64,000 bases of DNA. It comes from Scytolyngbya sp. HA4215-MV1 (lineage in GTDB: Bacteria; Cyanobacteriota; Cyanobacteriia; Leptolyngbyales; Leptolyngbyaceae). Position 1 is the first letter of the stretch; each line of letters opens with the position of its first letter. The notes below the pieces were generated by a model. That model was not told the DNA's origin. It did no database searches and saw only the letters and a program-made list of their open reading frames with translations. A program made the translations under genes and the position numbers. This document shows positions 36,006-46,573 of the stretch, one piece after another. The DNA lies in the NCBI GenBank assembly GCA_019359045.1, contig JAHHIA010000005.1:186001-250000 (forward strand), in the 5' to 3' direction.

Positions 36006-37631
36006 TTACTCCCATTCGATGGTGCCAGGGGGCTTAGACGTAATGTCATAGACCACGCGATTGACACCGCGTACTTCATTCACAATCCGGTTAGAAATCG
36101 TCTCCAAGAGATCATAGGGAGCCCGTGACCAATCCGCCGTCATCCCATCTTCACTGGAAACAAATCTCAGAACAATCGGGTAAGCATAGGTTCTCTGGTC
36201 ACCCATTACACCCACGCTGCGAATTGGCAATAACACTGCAAATGCTTGCCAGAAGTCGTGGTAAATCTCTCGACGGTTAATTTCTTGGCGAACAATAAAA
36301 TCTGCTTCCCGCAGGATTTCGAGTTTGTCTTGAGTCACTTCGCCCAGAATCCGAATCGCCAGTCCTGGACCGGGGAAAGGATGGCGTTGAACGATTTCTT
36401 CGGGCAAGCCGATCGACCGACCCACCTTGCGTACCTCATCCTTAAACAGCTTACGCAGCGGTTCTACCAGCTTAAAGCGTAAGTCTTTAGGCAGTCCCCC
36501 TACGTTATGATGACTTTTGATCTTAACGGCAACTCGTTCACCCGTTTGGGGATCAACGTTCGTATCAGCAGACTCAATCACGTCTGGATACAAGGTACCT
36601 TGCGCTAAGTAATCGAAAGGTCCCAGGCGGCGAGATTCTGTTTCGAAAACTCGAATAAATTCGTGACCGATGCGTTTGCGTTTCTCTTCGGGATCAGTGA
36701 TTCCGGCAATCGCGGCAAGAAACCGTTCTTCTGCATCGACATATTCGACCGGAATATGAAATTGCTCATTAAATAGTTTTAATAACCGTTCTGGCTCCAG
36801 CTTTCGCATAAAACCCTGGTCAATAAACATGCAGGTGAGTTGGTCACCGATCGCCCGATGCAACAAAAACGCTAGCGTAGAAGAATCCACCCCCCCCGAT
36901 AACGCTAGCAACACTCGTTTGTCGCCAATCTTGGCACGAATCTCACGTACCGCTTCTTCGACAAATGCAGCCGTTGTCCAAGTCGGTTCACAGTGACAAA
37001 TGTGATAGACAAAGTTGCGAATCAGCGCTAGCCCACCCACCGAATGCACCACTTCGGGATGAAACTGTACCCCATACAGCTTGCGTTGATGATGGGCGAT
37101 CGCTGCACAAGATGTATTTTCTGTGTGCGCCAGAATCTCAAATCCCTCGGGTAAGTGGGTGACCGAGTCCCCGTGGCTCATCCACATAATGGTCTGGTCT
37201 TCTACATTGGTCAGCAAATCGGTGGGATCATCGATTCTGAGTGAGGCTTTGCCATATTCGCCCCGATCCGATCGTTCAACCCCGCCCCCCAACTGCTGCA
37301 CCATGAGTTGCATGCCATAGCACACCCCTAGAATGGGAATGCCGAGATCCCAAATCTGAGCATCACAGTGGGGAGCACCTGGGTCATACACTGAACTGGG
37401 TCCACCAGAGAGGATAATTCCCTTTGGGTTGAGCTGGCGGATTTGCTCCACGGTGGTTCGATAAGACAACACTTCTGAGTAGACTTGAGTTTCCCGGATC
37501 CGTCGGGCAATTAGCTCAGAATATTGAGAACCAAAATCTAGAATAATAATCATTTGACGTTGGAGAGACCCGAAATCATCTGTCTCTACCGCCGCGGAAG
37601 TGGGAATTAGCGTTTCAGTCTGAAGAGTCAC
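36006..37631 (-). CDS. guaA: GMP synthase (glutamine-hydrolysing)
   Basis: Protein of 541 residues from GTG 37631. The glutaminase part (~25-215) has [11 protein letters not shown], the nucleophile in GVCYGMQ and the His/Glu pair at [11 protein letters not shown]. The ATP-pyrophosphatase domain has [16 protein letters not shown]. The C-terminal dimerisation domain has [11 protein letters not shown] and ends at KPPGTIEWE. It makes GMP from XMP, glutamine and ATP in purine synthesis. Full length, with the intact end typical of the family. The divergent region upstream (37632-38291) should hold its promoter. Confidence 0.97.
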   Translation of the reverse strand: MTLQTETLIPTSAAVETDDFGSLQRQMIIILDFGSQYSELIARRIRETQVYSEVLSYRTTVEQIRQLNPKGIILSGGPSSVYDPGAPHCDAQIWDLGIPILGVCYGMQLMVQQLGGGVERSDRGEYGKASLRIDDPTDLLTNVEDQTIMWMSHGDSVTHLPEGFEILAHTENTSCAAIAHHQRKLYGVQFHPEVVHSVGGLALIRNFVYHICHCEPTWTTAAFVEEAVREIRAKIGDKRVLLALSGGVDSSTLAFLLHRAIGDQLTCMFIDQGFMRKLEPERLLKLFNEQFHIPVEYVDAEERFLAAIAGITDPEEKRKRIGHEFIRVFETESRRLGPFDYLAQGTLYPDVIESADTNVDPQTGERVAVKIKSHHNVGGLPKDLRFKLVEPLRKLFKDEVRKVGRSIGLPEEIVQRHPFPGPGLAIRILGEVTQDKLEILREADFIVRQEINRREIYHDFWQAFAVLLPIRSVGVMGDQRTYAYPIVLRFVSSEDGMTADWSRAPYDLLETISNRIVNEVRGVNRVVYDITSKPPGTIEWE

Positions 37632-38079
37632 CGTGATGTCCTGATGTGGCGAAGTGAGTAGATGACAAGCTTTAAAGGGAAAAACTTGAATAGAGGGTAT
37701 CTAAACCGAAAAAACTAGAGGAATATTTTGGGTATTTTAACTACATTTTCAACAAAGTTGTTGGAAGAGTACCGCCCCTTTTTCGCTTTTGCTCAAATTT
37801 CGGACTTTGACTTATCACTACAGGTGGATGAAATACACGGGATTTGAGCCTTCAGTAAGCAAGCTCAAACTGTCTCAATTCTTAATGTCTAGCGTTCTAT
37901 AACCGGGGTCTTTGCTGCAATTTTAAGTAATTGCATGATCGCAATCGTTTTAGACCAAACGCATTCCACCGACATAAGAAAAACTTTGAGTGGTGTACAC
38001 GCTCAATCCACGTAGGATTGCTACAGAGTGCGCTTTTAACCCAGAGAAAATGTTATCCTGCACACAACAATAGAATTTT

Positions 38080-38145
38080 CAGTGATATTCAGCACAACAT
38101 GCAGTGACACTTAGCACAGTATGGGGTGATGTTTAACACAATGTT
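38080..38145. repeat. Three tandem imperfect 22-bp repeats
   Basis: Unit 1 (38080-38101) and unit 2 (38102-38123) share the CAGTGA..CTTAGCACA-type pattern: CAGTGATATTCAGCACAACA and CAGTGACACTTAGCACAGTA. Unit 3 (38124-38145) is more diverged (GGGTGATGTTTAACACAATG). A spacing of 22 bp is about two helical turns, so a regulator could bind all three on one face. It lies about 145 nt before the STAS-like gene ATG. Confidence 0.55.
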
Positions 38146-38280
38146 TTGTGACCGAGCGCAGCTAAGAGCGGGAAATTTAGATTCATCTTGGAACTGTGGG
38201 CAAATTATCCTGAAATCGTCCGTCCAAAGGCTTGCATCTCTTTCCATTCTCAGTCTCTTTGCTAAACTCCGGTGATCTCT

Positions 38281-38285
38281 GGAGG
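38281..38285 (+). promoter_or_regulatory. Shine-Dalgarno GGAGG fixing a start
   Basis: GGAGG at 38281-38285 sits 6 nt before ATG 38292 and decides this start over the in-frame ATG at 38232. Confidence 0.75.
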
Positions 38286-38291
38286 TTTCTT

Positions 38292-38819
38292 ATGCAGCAT
38301 TCCGCGTCTACTCCAGCCAATCTTGACCTTGATTGCGATCGCCCATTGACAGAGGTTCAGTCGATTTTTGAACCACAGCCGTATACGATTGTTTTGCAAC
38401 CCGGTAGCTCAACAAACCGCGTTGAAAGTTACGAATTTCAAGCCGAATTGTATCGGGCGCTGGATGATGCCACTGATGCAGTGGTGGTCGATTTATTATG
38501 GACTGATGGTTTAAGCAACCAGGCGATCGCAGTTCTTTCTGCTGGAATTAAGAAAGCCCTATTGCTAGGTAAAGCCCTTTCTTTCCAATCGATGAACAGT
38601 GCCACTCGCCAAGCCCTACAAAGAGAATGGCACCATCACCGCAGCTTATTTTTAGGCACCTGGAATAGTTCTTTTGCAGGTGAGTTAGAGCAATTTTTGG
38701 ATGGGTATGCCAACTCACTCAACGTTGCGGAAGAGATCACGAAACCCTCACGCTACTTTCCCGCAGACACAGAAAGAACAATCTTACAAGCTAAACCACA
38801 GACGCCTAAACCTGCATGA
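38292..38819 (+). CDS. STAS-like conserved hypothetical protein
   Basis: Protein of 175 residues. The order of predicted strands and helices (YTIVLQPGSST, AELYRALDDATDAVVVDLLW, GIKKALLLGKALSFQSMN) resembles a STAS or anti-sigma-antagonist-like alpha/beta domain, but the usual serine phosphorylation motif is not clear. The C-terminal tail is polar. GGAGG fixes the start. Context gives no partner; the neighbouring genes are guaA (divergent) and an MFS gene. The fold assignment is weak. Confidence 0.6.
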   Translation: MQHSASTPANLDLDCDRPLTEVQSIFEPQPYTIVLQPGSSTNRVESYEFQAELYRALDDATDAVVVDLLWTDGLSNQAIAVLSAGIKKALLLGKALSFQSMNSATRQALQREWHHHRSLFLGTWNSSFAGELEQFLDGYANSLNVAEEITKPSRYFPADTERTILQAKPQTPKPA

Positions 38820-39273
38820 TCCCCGATGGTTGGAGATTCGCTCCATTTACCCAACCAGATACAAAGTGCGTTCAGTGGGTGACAAAAATTTATTAAATAA
38901 ATTTGGTCAACTTGTGCTAATTTTTGTTCCAAGATCAAGGGATCAGAAGCATCATTTGAATGAACGGATATCAGCCTTGAATTCTTTAGTCAGAGAATGT
39001 TGTATCAAGCAAGTTCCTGTGTCTTGCGAATGAGTTTGGAAAATAGAAATCTGCCTAGGTGCAGTTGAGACTCGTCTGGAGGTCGTCTTCAATGGATCAA
39101 GCTCCAACGAAACCAGTTTGAGGTTTGGTCGTTTGAAGTTTAAATTTCTCCAACCATTATGCTTTCTAGCAACCCAAGAATTGGGTAAGGTTTCCAAGGT
39201 GTTGCAAGTTGTTTCGTCAGCTAGGCTGCGCTGCTTGCAATACGTCTAGACCATAACCGGGATTGAGAGCGGA
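38820..39273. other. Intergenic stretch, nothing recognised
   Basis: No gene, terminator or clear repeat seen in about 450 nt. A plus-strand frame at 38701-39033 overlaps the previous gene and has no protein character. Confidence 0.4.
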
Positions 39274-40776
39274 ATGCTGAGACCAGTCGTTGACCTTGTC
39301 GCTGTTGATTTTTCTGTTGAAAAGCCTCCCATTCTCTCAGAGCAAGAATTGCCCAAAAAACTGGAGCCATCCGAACGGTTAGAGGACTTAAAGGTCGCTT
39401 CGCCGCTGATAGCAACTCCACTCTCCGCCGCGATCGCGCGGGCAAGCATTCGTTCAAGTCTGCGTGCATCCACACTGGACGGCGTATTCGCGGCGATTTT
39501 CTCCAATATTGCCGGGGGGGTACTGCTGAGCAACTTTCTGGTTGAACTGGATGCCAGCCCGATCGAAATTGGGCTGCTTTCATCGATCCCCATGCTGGTG
39601 AACTTGATTCAGCCGCTAGGGGCATATTTGTCGAACCGGACTTCCAGCCGCCATTTGTACTGTCTCTGGATTTTTACCCCATCCCGGTTACTCTGGCTGG
39701 CACTCGTTTTTGGGATTGTCCTGGTGGACTGGGGGACGATGGCACCTCAACTGCTGGTAAAACTGGCATTGGCGATCGTGCTCATTAGCCACATTCTGGG
39801 GGCACTGGGGGGGGCTTCCTGGCTAAGTTGGTTGGCAGCCCTGGTCCCTGCCCAACTTCGGGGGCGCTACTTTGGTGTACGTAGCAGTGCGGCTAGCCTA
39901 ACCAGTCTCATTTGCCTACCTCTAGCAGGTTTAGCGGTGTCCTGGTACCCGGGTGGCTCCTTACAGGGCTACGGTGTCGTGTTGGCGGTGGGCATTGTCG
40001 CAGGACTCATCAGTCTGGGTTTTCAGAACTTTATGGTGGATGTGAATCCCCAAAAACAGCATCTTTTAACTGATACAACGGTAAAGCAACCCAAGCACCA
40101 GGAGGCAATGTCTCCAACAGACGAGCAAGCAACCGGAATAGCCTGGTTTCGAGACAGCAATTTTTTAATTTTCTTGCTATATTTCGCAAGTTGGGGATTT
40201 GCCACCAACCTCAGCAATCCCTTTTTTAATTTGTACTTACTGGATAATCTCTCGCTAGATGTCAGTTGGGTGACCCTCTACAATAGTCTCTCTGCTGGCG
40301 CAACGCTGTTGATGCTCATGGCGTGGGGGCAGCTTGCCGATCGTCTGGGCAATCGTCCCATTTTGATTTTGGTTGGACTAGCCGTTGCCATGATGCCACT
40401 CCTCTGGTTGGGGGTGAGCGATCGCCCAATTTCAGTGTGGCTTTGGCTGCCGCTTTTGCATGTGCTGATGAGTGGTGCCTGGGCGGCAATCGACCTGTGC
40501 AATAACAATATTCAATTGGCGATCGCGCCTGCCCGCCATCATTCCACTTACTTTGCTATTGCAGCGGCTGTGACAGGAGTCAGTGGCGCCCTGGGAACCA
40601 CCGTCGGCGGGTTTGTCGCTCAATTCGCTGACTATGGCGGCTTACCTGGACTTTTTGCCCTATCCAGTATGGTGCGTCTGGTGGCATTGCTGCCGCTTTT
40701 GTTTATCCACGAACATCGCAGTCGATCGTTGCGGCACATGATGTACGGGTTGTTGCAGGTGAAGGTGAAAGAGTGA
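39274..40776 (+). CDS. MFS transporter
   Basis: Protein of 500 residues. A hydrophilic N-terminal ~65 residues precede about 11-12 membrane segments. The A-loop-like motif RGRYFGVRSSAASL after the fourth segment and GQLADRLGNRPILI after the seventh or eighth are MFS hallmarks. A polar central loop (~250-285) separates the halves. Substrate unknown. The long N-terminal extension may be untranslated if a later start is used. Confidence 0.8.
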   Translation: MLRPVVDLVAVDFSVEKPPILSEQELPKKLEPSERLEDLKVASPLIATPLSAAIARASIRSSLRASTLDGVFAAIFSNIAGGVLLSNFLVELDASPIEIGLLSSIPMLVNLIQPLGAYLSNRTSSRHLYCLWIFTPSRLLWLALVFGIVLVDWGTMAPQLLVKLALAIVLISHILGALGGASWLSWLAALVPAQLRGRYFGVRSSAASLTSLICLPLAGLAVSWYPGGSLQGYGVVLAVGIVAGLISLGFQNFMVDVNPQKQHLLTDTTVKQPKHQEAMSPTDEQATGIAWFRDSNFLIFLLYFASWGFATNLSNPFFNLYLLDNLSLDVSWVTLYNSLSAGATLLMLMAWGQLADRLGNRPILILVGLAVAMMPLLWLGVSDRPISVWLWLPLLHVLMSGAWAAIDLCNNNIQLAIAPARHHSTYFAIAAAVTGVSGALGTTVGGFVAQFADYGGLPGLFALSSMVRLVALLPLLFIHEHRSRSLRHMMYGLLQVKVKE

Positions 40777-40811
40777 AGGGGGGAAAGGGGTGAGGTGTCT
40801 ACAATAAGAAC

Positions 40812-41798
40812 ATGAACCAGGTAGATTATCTTCGTATTAGCCTTGTCGATCGCTGCAATTTCCGTTGTCAGTACTGTATGCCCGAGGGGGACGAGATAGA
40901 TTACATCTTGCAGCAAAATCTGTTGACGCAGGCTGAACTGTTGACCCTGTTGCAAGAAGTGTTTATCCCAGTTGGGTTTACCCGATTTCGCCTAACAGGA
41001 GGCGAGCCATTGCTTCATCCATCGATTGTCGAGATTGTCCAGGCAATCGTGGCGTTGCCGGAAACGCAAGATCTGGCAATCACAACCAATGGCTTTTTGC
41101 TGGCAAATTTGGCGCAAAAGCTTTACAACGCTGGCTTACGCCGGATTAACATTAGTTTGGATTCGCTAGAACCAGAAACCTTTGGCAAAATTGCAGGACT
41201 GCGGGGGTTATCTCGTTGGCAGCAAGTTTGGGAAGGGATTCAAGCGGCGTACCAAGTTGGGTTTGATCCCCTTAAGCTCAATGTCGTAGTGATTCCGGGT
41301 GTAAATGACCACGAAGTTTTGGATTTGGCAGCTCTGAGCATTGAGCGAGCCTGGCATGTGCGTTTTATCGAATTTATGCCGATCGGCAACGGGGATTTAT
41401 TTCACGATCGCGGTTGGGTTAGCTCAGAAGAATTACGCCAACGCATTCGCGATCGCTGGGGCCTAACCGAAGCCCAATGTCGGGGCAATGGTCCCGCTGA
41501 TGTCTTTCAGATTCCAGGGGCAAAGGGCACGCTGGGATTCATTAGTCAGATGTCAGAGTGTTTTTGCGATCGCTGTAACCGCATGCGCCTTTCTGCGGAT
41601 GGGTGGCTGCGCCCTTGCCTGCTCAATGAAACTGGACAAATCGATCTTCGTACTGCCCTGCGTAGCGGCACTTCTATCGCATCCCTGCGCCAGCAAGTGC
41701 AGGAACTCTTAACCCTCAAACCAGAAATTAATTACAAACAACGCGAATCTGGCACGGTGAGCGGATACAGCCGCACTATGTCGCAAATTGGCGGATAG
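40812..41798 (+). CDS. moaA: GTP 3',8-cyclase (molybdenum cofactor synthesis)
   Basis: Protein of 328 residues. The radical-SAM cluster is Cys15, Cys19 and Cys22 in [27 protein letters not shown] is the SAM-binding GGE motif. The C-terminal cluster cysteines lie in [20 protein letters not shown], and the protein ends in the conserved Gly-Gly (SQIGG) needed for activity. It forms 3',8-cyclo-7,8-dihydro-GTP, the first step of molybdopterin synthesis with MoaC. No other moa genes are adjacent. Confidence 0.95.
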   Translation: MNQVDYLRISLVDRCNFRCQYCMPEGDEIDYILQQNLLTQAELLTLLQEVFIPVGFTRFRLTGGEPLLHPSIVEIVQAIVALPETQDLAITTNGFLLANLAQKLYNAGLRRINISLDSLEPETFGKIAGLRGLSRWQQVWEGIQAAYQVGFDPLKLNVVVIPGVNDHEVLDLAALSIERAWHVRFIEFMPIGNGDLFHDRGWVSSEELRQRIRDRWGLTEAQCRGNGPADVFQIPGAKGTLGFISQMSECFCDRCNRMRLSADGWLRPCLLNETGQIDLRTALRSGTSIASLRQQVQELLTLKPEINYKQRESGTVSGYSRTMSQIGG

Positions 41799-41917
41799 TG
41801 GGTTTCGATGGGTTTTCTATCCGGTTGATCAGCAATCTCGTTGAGGGGTAGACAATTTGTTCCCGCAAAGCCTTAAACTGGAGGATGCAATTTATGTCCT
41901 CAACTTACTGAATACCC

Positions 41918-42643
41918 GTGCGGAAGATTGTTATTGCTGGCAACTGGAAAATGTTCAAAACCCAGGCAGAAGCGCTGGAGTTCTTGCAAGGATTTGTTTC
42001 TCAACTGGATGAAACCCCTGAAGAACGAGAAATTGTGCTTTGTGTTCCCTTCACTGCGCTGGGGATTTTATCCAAAAGCTTGCACGGTGGTCGCGTCAGG
42101 TTAGGTGCCCAAAATGTTCATTGGGAGGAAGCGGGTGCCTTTACAGGCGAAATTGCTGCACCGATGCTGGTTGAGCTGAGTGTCCGCTATGTCGTAGTTG
42201 GGCACAGCGAACGCAGACAATTTTTTGGTGAAACCGATGAGACAGTGAACCTACGGCTCAAAGCAGCTCAAAAAGCTGGACTCATTCCCATTCTCTGCGT
42301 AGGCGAAAGTAAACAACAACGTGACGCCAATGAAACAGAGGCGCTGATTATTCGTCAGCTAGAGAAGGGATTAGTCGGAGTTGACCAAGAGAATTTGGTG
42401 ATTGCCTACGAGCCAATCTGGGCGATCGGAACCGGCGATACCTGCGAATCTTCTGAGGCAAATCGGGTGATTGGACTCATTCGCAGTCAGCTTACCAATC
42501 CTCATACACCGATTCAGTATGGCGGATCGGTTAAGCCAGACAATATCGATGAGATTATGGCGCAGCCAGAAATTGATGGCGCTCTGGTGGGTGGAGCCAG
42601 CCTGCAACCCGACAGTTTTGCCCGAATTGTGAACTATCAGTAG
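41918..42643 (+). CDS. tpiA: Triosephosphate isomerase
   Basis: Protein of 241 residues from GTG 41918. Substrate-binding Lys11 lies in GNWKMF, catalytic His in VVGHSERR and catalytic Glu in [19 protein letters not shown] is the phosphate loop. The enzyme interconverts dihydroxyacetone phosphate and glyceraldehyde 3-phosphate in glycolysis and the Calvin cycle. Family-normal length. The preceding moaA is 120 nt away, and no operon is implied. Confidence 0.97.
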   Translation: MRKIVIAGNWKMFKTQAEALEFLQGFVSQLDETPEEREIVLCVPFTALGILSKSLHGGRVRLGAQNVHWEEAGAFTGEIAAPMLVELSVRYVVVGHSERRQFFGETDETVNLRLKAAQKAGLIPILCVGESKQQRDANETEALIIRQLEKGLVGVDQENLVIAYEPIWAIGTGDTCESSEANRVIGLIRSQLTNPHTPIQYGGSVKPDNIDEIMAQPEIDGALVGGASLQPDSFARIVNYQ

Positions 42644-42812
42644 CTGGGTAGAAAAGGCGAGACTGGCAGTTATAATCCATACTGGTTATCCAGAGAAATT
42701 GGGTAACCAGAAGGCGCGATCGTAACGATTTGTCAGGGGTAGAATATACCTGTCAGCACAAATCTATTTACACAGATGTTGATGTCTTAATCCCTGGATC
42801 TTTCGCGAAAAG

Positions 42813-43868
42813 CTACATTCTTCCTTTCAGCAAATAGGTTCTCATCTCTCCCTTACCCTTCACCTGGATGAAGCCTCGCTCCTCAAAGTGGTATTTCCCA
42901 TCCAAGCAATTAAACGTTGTTTCAGAGACCTGAATACAACTGGGAATCCCTTGGGATTCCATTCGGCTAGCGATGTTGACGGTATCACCCCAGAGGTCAT
43001 AGATAAACTTTTTGGTGCCGATGACCCCTGCAACAACAGGCCCTGTACTCACACCAATGCGGATGCTGAATGATTCGCCAGTATTAGCATTGAACTGAAT
43101 AATTTCTTTTTGCATATCCAATGCCATTTCTGCGATCGCCTCTGCATGATCCGATCGCACCGTTGGGATGCCCCCCACCGCCATATAAGCATCCCCGATC
43201 GTTTTAATTTTCTCTAAGCCATGCTGTTCTGCCAGTTGGTCAAATGCAGAAAAAATTTGGTTGAGCAAGCTGACTAGCTCAATGGGAGAGCGATTGCTGG
43301 CAAATTGAGTAAAATCCACAATATCGGCAAACAACACCGTCGCTTCAGCAAAACTATCGGCGATCGTGCTTTTATTTTGTTTCAGTTGTTCTGCAACAGG
43401 CTTTGGCAAAATACTCAGCAGCAACTGTTCTGATTTTTCTTTTTCAGCCTGTAGCTCTTGTAAATAAGCTTGTTCTTGATCTCGTAACCGTTTTTTCTCC
43501 AGACATGCACCAATTCGGGCTTTTAAAATCGTGGGGTTAAATGGTTTGAATAGGTAATCTTCTGCTCCTAACTCAATACAGCGCACCACGCTATCCACAT
43601 CATCCAACGCCGAAATCATGATGACGGGGATATGGCGAAGTTCCGCATCTGCCTTAAGATATTCCAAAACCTGGTAGCCATTCATTTCGGGCATCATGAT
43701 GTCCAGCAACACTAGATCAAAGGTTTGCTGTCGCATTAACTCGATCGCCTGCCTGCCATGTTCTGCCATCACCACAACATGCCCTTGTCGTTTCAGGCGG
43801 CGTGCCAGCAAGTCACGATTGGCTTCTACATCATCCACAATCAATACACTGCCTTGCTCAGCATTCAT
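42813..43868 (-). CDS. Receiver-class III adenylate cyclase
   Basis: Protein of 351 residues. REC (1-125): acidic pair in LIVDDVEANRD, phospho-acceptor Asp56 in LVLLDIMMPEMNG, Lys in DYLFKPF. A coiled-coil linker leads to a class III cyclase domain (~170-345). Metal Asp residues lie in FADIVDFTQF and IGDAYMAVGG. The base-selecting pair is Lys in EKIKTIGD and Asp in IYDLWGDTVN, the combination used for ATP, so cAMP is the predicted product. Phosphorylation of the receiver could gate cAMP output. It is the last gene of the kinase island, 304 nt from the GAF kinase. Confidence 0.9.
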   Translation of the reverse strand: MNAEQGSVLIVDDVEANRDLLARRLKRQGHVVVMAEHGRQAIELMRQQTFDLVLLDIMMPEMNGYQVLEYLKADAELRHIPVIMISALDDVDSVVRCIELGAEDYLFKPFNPTILKARIGACLEKKRLRDQEQAYLQELQAEKEKSEQLLLSILPKPVAEQLKQNKSTIADSFAEATVLFADIVDFTQFASNRSPIELVSLLNQIFSAFDQLAEQHGLEKIKTIGDAYMAVGGIPTVRSDHAEAIAEMALDMQKEIIQFNANTGESFSIRIGVSTGPVVAGVIGTKKFIYDLWGDTVNIASRMESQGIPSCIQVSETTFNCLDGKYHFEERGFIQVKGKGEMRTYLLKGRM

Positions 43869-44172
43869 AGCCCAATCCCTCTTGCTTGCCCTTGCGACAG
43901 CGTAATTGTCTGTCGATTTTCAGTTGCAACGAGCTTTGGAAATCAATTTTCCCGCCCCAGAGAAGTGTGAGCCAACTTATCTCATTGCTTTTTTTAATTG
44001 GTTTTAAGGGCATTTTAAAATTCCGGCTAAATAAACTCATGATAAGCAGCAAAAGCCTTGCTTGGAAAAGGGGGAATGAATCAAGTGATTGGAGAAATAT
44101 TGATGGATAAAACCAGTCGGTTTTTCCATCAAAGCCTGGCGCACTCCGGCGAATTCTGTGACATTGCCTTGT
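43869..44172. other. Spacer before the cyclase gene
   Basis: No gene. AT-rich (43945-44060). Likely holds the cyclase promoter, as the upstream kinase gene ends at 44173, but no consensus was found. Confidence 0.4.
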
Positions 44173-46491
44173 TTAGGCTAGCTGCTCTGTGTACACGGAA
44201 ATCAAGTTACGCACCTCACTAAGTAATTCTTCGCGGTTATATGCTCCTTTCTGGAGGATTCTTTCAACATAACCAGTAAGTTCTTGATAGTCATTGGGGG
44301 TAATCTCTTTGGCAGTGATTACGATGACTGGGATAGAGCGCCACTCAACTCGTTTTTGTAGTTCTGCGATTAAAGCAAATCCATCCATTTCTGGCATCAT
44401 CAAATCGAGCAGGATGAGTTCGGGATGGTGAAATTTCAACTTTTCGAGCGCAGTACACCCATTCTCAGCTTCAATGACTTCCCAGCCTTCTTTGTGCAGC
44501 ATACGCTGAAGCGCATTGCGAATAATCGGATCATCTTCGACGAGCAAGATGGGGCAAGGTGGAGACTCGCAGCGATATTTTTTGAGCAACACAGTAAGAC
44601 GATCGCGATCGATGGGCTTCGTTAGGTAATCCGAGGCACCTAAAGCGTAACCTCTATGCTTATCATCGACCATGCTTAGCATTATGACGGGAATCTTTGC
44701 AAGCTTTGGATCATTCTTTAAGGTTGAGAGTACCCCCCATCCATCTAACCCCGGCATCGTGACGTCTAAAATAATGGCATTGGGATGCAAGTTTCTGGCT
44801 TTTTGCAAACCTTCCTCGCCCGTTTCCGCACTTTCTACCCAAAATCCTTCCTTTTTGAGAAAGCGGCTGAGCAAATCATGAACAGCGATATCATCATCGA
44901 TGACTAAGATCGTATTGCTAGAAGGTAGATAGTTTATCGACGGGGCAGATGGAATCATCAAATCGGATGCAGGGGGCAAAGCGTTCGCAGGTAAATAAAT
45001 TGTAAAGGTTGAGCCTTGACCGGGTTCACTTTCTACCAGCACATCTCCCCCCATTAGCTGGCAAAATTTTTTGGTAATGACCAGTCCTAGTCCTGTCCCC
45101 CCGTACTTGCGTGTTGTAGAAGTATCAGCTTGAGTAAAGGCTTGAAACAACCGATCCACTTGTTTGGGAGTCATGCCAATGCCCGTATCGCTGACTTGAA
45201 AGAGGACGTAGGAAACTGCATCAGAACCCCAAAAAGGAGTGCCATTTTTTGTCTGTTGTGTCAGCCTTCCACTCTGGCGCTCGACAGTGAGAGTAATCGT
45301 CCCTTGGTCTGTAAATTTACTGGCATTGCTCAGAAGATTAAAAAGATTCTGCCGCAATTTGGTTTGATCGGCGTACATCGTGCCGATATCTTCGGGACAA
45401 TGCGAAATTAGGGTATTTTTATTTTTTTGCACCAACGGACGAATTGTATTGGTGACTTCATAAATCAATGTACTGAGATCAAAGGTTTCAGGGTATAGCT
45501 CCATTTTGCCTGCCTCAATTTTGGACAGGTCAAGAATGTCGTTAATGAGTCCCAACAGATGTTTGCCTGCCGCATGAATCTTTTGGACATCGGAGATACA
45601 ACTGGACTGCCTCAGGTCTTCTAATTCTTCCTGAAGCATTTCGCTGTAACCCAAGATGGCATTGAGGGGAGTGCGCAGTTCATGACTCATGTTTGCCAAA
45701 AATTGGCTTTTGGCACGATTTGCGGCTTCTGAGGTTTCTTTGGCAGACAATAGTTCGTTCGTTCGCTCTTCCACCTTGGCTTCCAGAAGTTGCCGCTCAC
45801 TTTCCAATTGCTGGTAGAAGTGAACCGTATTAATGGCAGTGGATGCCTGACTGGTCAAGTTTGCTAATCCCAGAATAGATTCATCATTGGTTTGAATGCG
45901 TGTTTGGTAGGGTGCCATCGTCGCTGTGTTGCCAACGATGAGTAATCCAAACGGCGATCGCGAATCTCTAGCCAGTGGAAAAATCACGTACTCATCCAAG
46001 CCCAAGCGATTGCCTAACTCACGGAGCGATCGAGCTTCACAAAAATCCGAACAGAGAATAAATTCCTCCCCCTGTTGCAATCCCAGTAGGGCAGGTTCAT
46101 CCAAAACCAGGGTCAACGCTTCAACCTGTTGTCGTGATTCCAGGTCATAGTAACCATCCAGCGAATGCACCTGAAACCGGGGAACCTCCGTCTGCAAGAC
46201 TTCAGGGGATTGTAGCAAAATGAGGCATCGCTCAAAATTGAGTTCGTAAATGACGAACTGTATCATCAGTGCCACAATTTCGGACAAGTCAAACGTAGCG
46301 TTTACTTGCTTCCCAATTTCATAGAGACGACGATAAATTTTGATTTGCCGATCCAGTTTTTCTTGAATGGTACACAAGTCACTCTCAATTCTGACCAAGC
46401 GCTTCACTTGACCCGATAACTGTTGATTCTCGCGCTGTAACCGCGCTAGTTCTATCTGGAGCGATTTCTCCTGAGAGGGGTTTGCTTCCAT
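44173..46491 (-). CDS. GAF-hybrid histidine kinase with two C-terminal receivers
   Basis: Protein of 772 residues. An N-terminal coiled coil (~1-45) leads to a GAF domain (~60-230). HisKA has phospho-His270 in [12 protein letters not shown]. HATPase has LSNASKF, DTGIGM and GGTGLGL. REC1 has Asp576 in [13 protein letters not shown] and Lys in DYLTKPI. REC2 has Asp696 in [14 protein letters not shown] but QKGAY at the usual KP position. There is no membrane segment, so it is cytoplasmic. It lies 82 nt downstream of the FIST gene, which may feed it a signal. The kinase core is very similar to those at 48286, 51425, 53773 and 56644. Confidence 0.92.
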   Translation of the reverse strand: MEANPSQEKSLQIELARLQRENQQLSGQVKRLVRIESDLCTIQEKLDRQIKIYRRLYEIGKQVNATFDLSEIVALMIQFVIYELNFERCLILLQSPEVLQTEVPRFQVHSLDGYYDLESRQQVEALTLVLDEPALLGLQQGEEFILCSDFCEARSLRELGNRLGLDEYVIFPLARDSRSPFGLLIVGNTATMAPYQTRIQTNDESILGLANLTSQASTAINTVHFYQQLESERQLLEAKVEERTNELLSAKETSEAANRAKSQFLANMSHELRTPLNAILGYSEMLQEELEDLRQSSCISDVQKIHAAGKHLLGLINDILDLSKIEAGKMELYPETFDLSTLIYEVTNTIRPLVQKNKNTLISHCPEDIGTMYADQTKLRQNLFNLLSNASKFTDQGTITLTVERQSGRLTQQTKNGTPFWGSDAVSYVLFQVSDTGIGMTPKQVDRLFQAFTQADTSTTRKYGGTGLGLVITKKFCQLMGGDVLVESEPGQGSTFTIYLPANALPPASDLMIPSAPSINYLPSSNTILVIDDDIAVHDLLSRFLKKEGFWVESAETGEEGLQKARNLHPNAIILDVTMPGLDGWGVLSTLKNDPKLAKIPVIMLSMVDDKHRGYALGASDYLTKPIDRDRLTVLLKKYRCESPPCPILLVEDDPIIRNALQRMLHKEGWEVIEAENGCTALEKLKFHHPELILLDLMMPEMDGFALIAELQKRVEWRSIPVIVITAKEITPNDYQELTGYVERILQKGAYNREELLSEVRNLISVYTEQLA

Positions 46492-46573
46492 ATCACTGAG
46501 AACAACAAAGGGATGGGAAAAACGAACCGAAAAATTGGGATGCGGCTTGCAACAGGCAACGCACTGCCTGACG

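Larger units (their letters stand above)
37632..38291. promoter_or_regulatory. Divergent intergenic region with a 22-nt tandem repeat
   Basis: Between guaA (minus) and a STAS-like gene (plus). The 38080-38145 triple repeat is listed separately. The sequence is AT-rich around 37725-37830. The divergent layout means at least two promoters lie here, but no consensus pair could be picked out. Confidence 0.45.

Noticed and set aside
37993-38010. GGTGTACAC near 37997 as a possible third element end
   Set aside because: Only the GTGTACAC core matches; the flanking bases differ and there is no opposite end or target duplication.
38701-39033. Plus-strand frame overlapping the STAS-like gene
   Set aside because: It starts inside the better supported gene in another frame and has no recognisable features.
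44173-44210. TGTGTACACGG in the GAF kinase gene, similar to the mobile-element ends
   Set aside because: It encodes the conserved C-terminal residues of the kinase and has no partner end, so it is likely chance.
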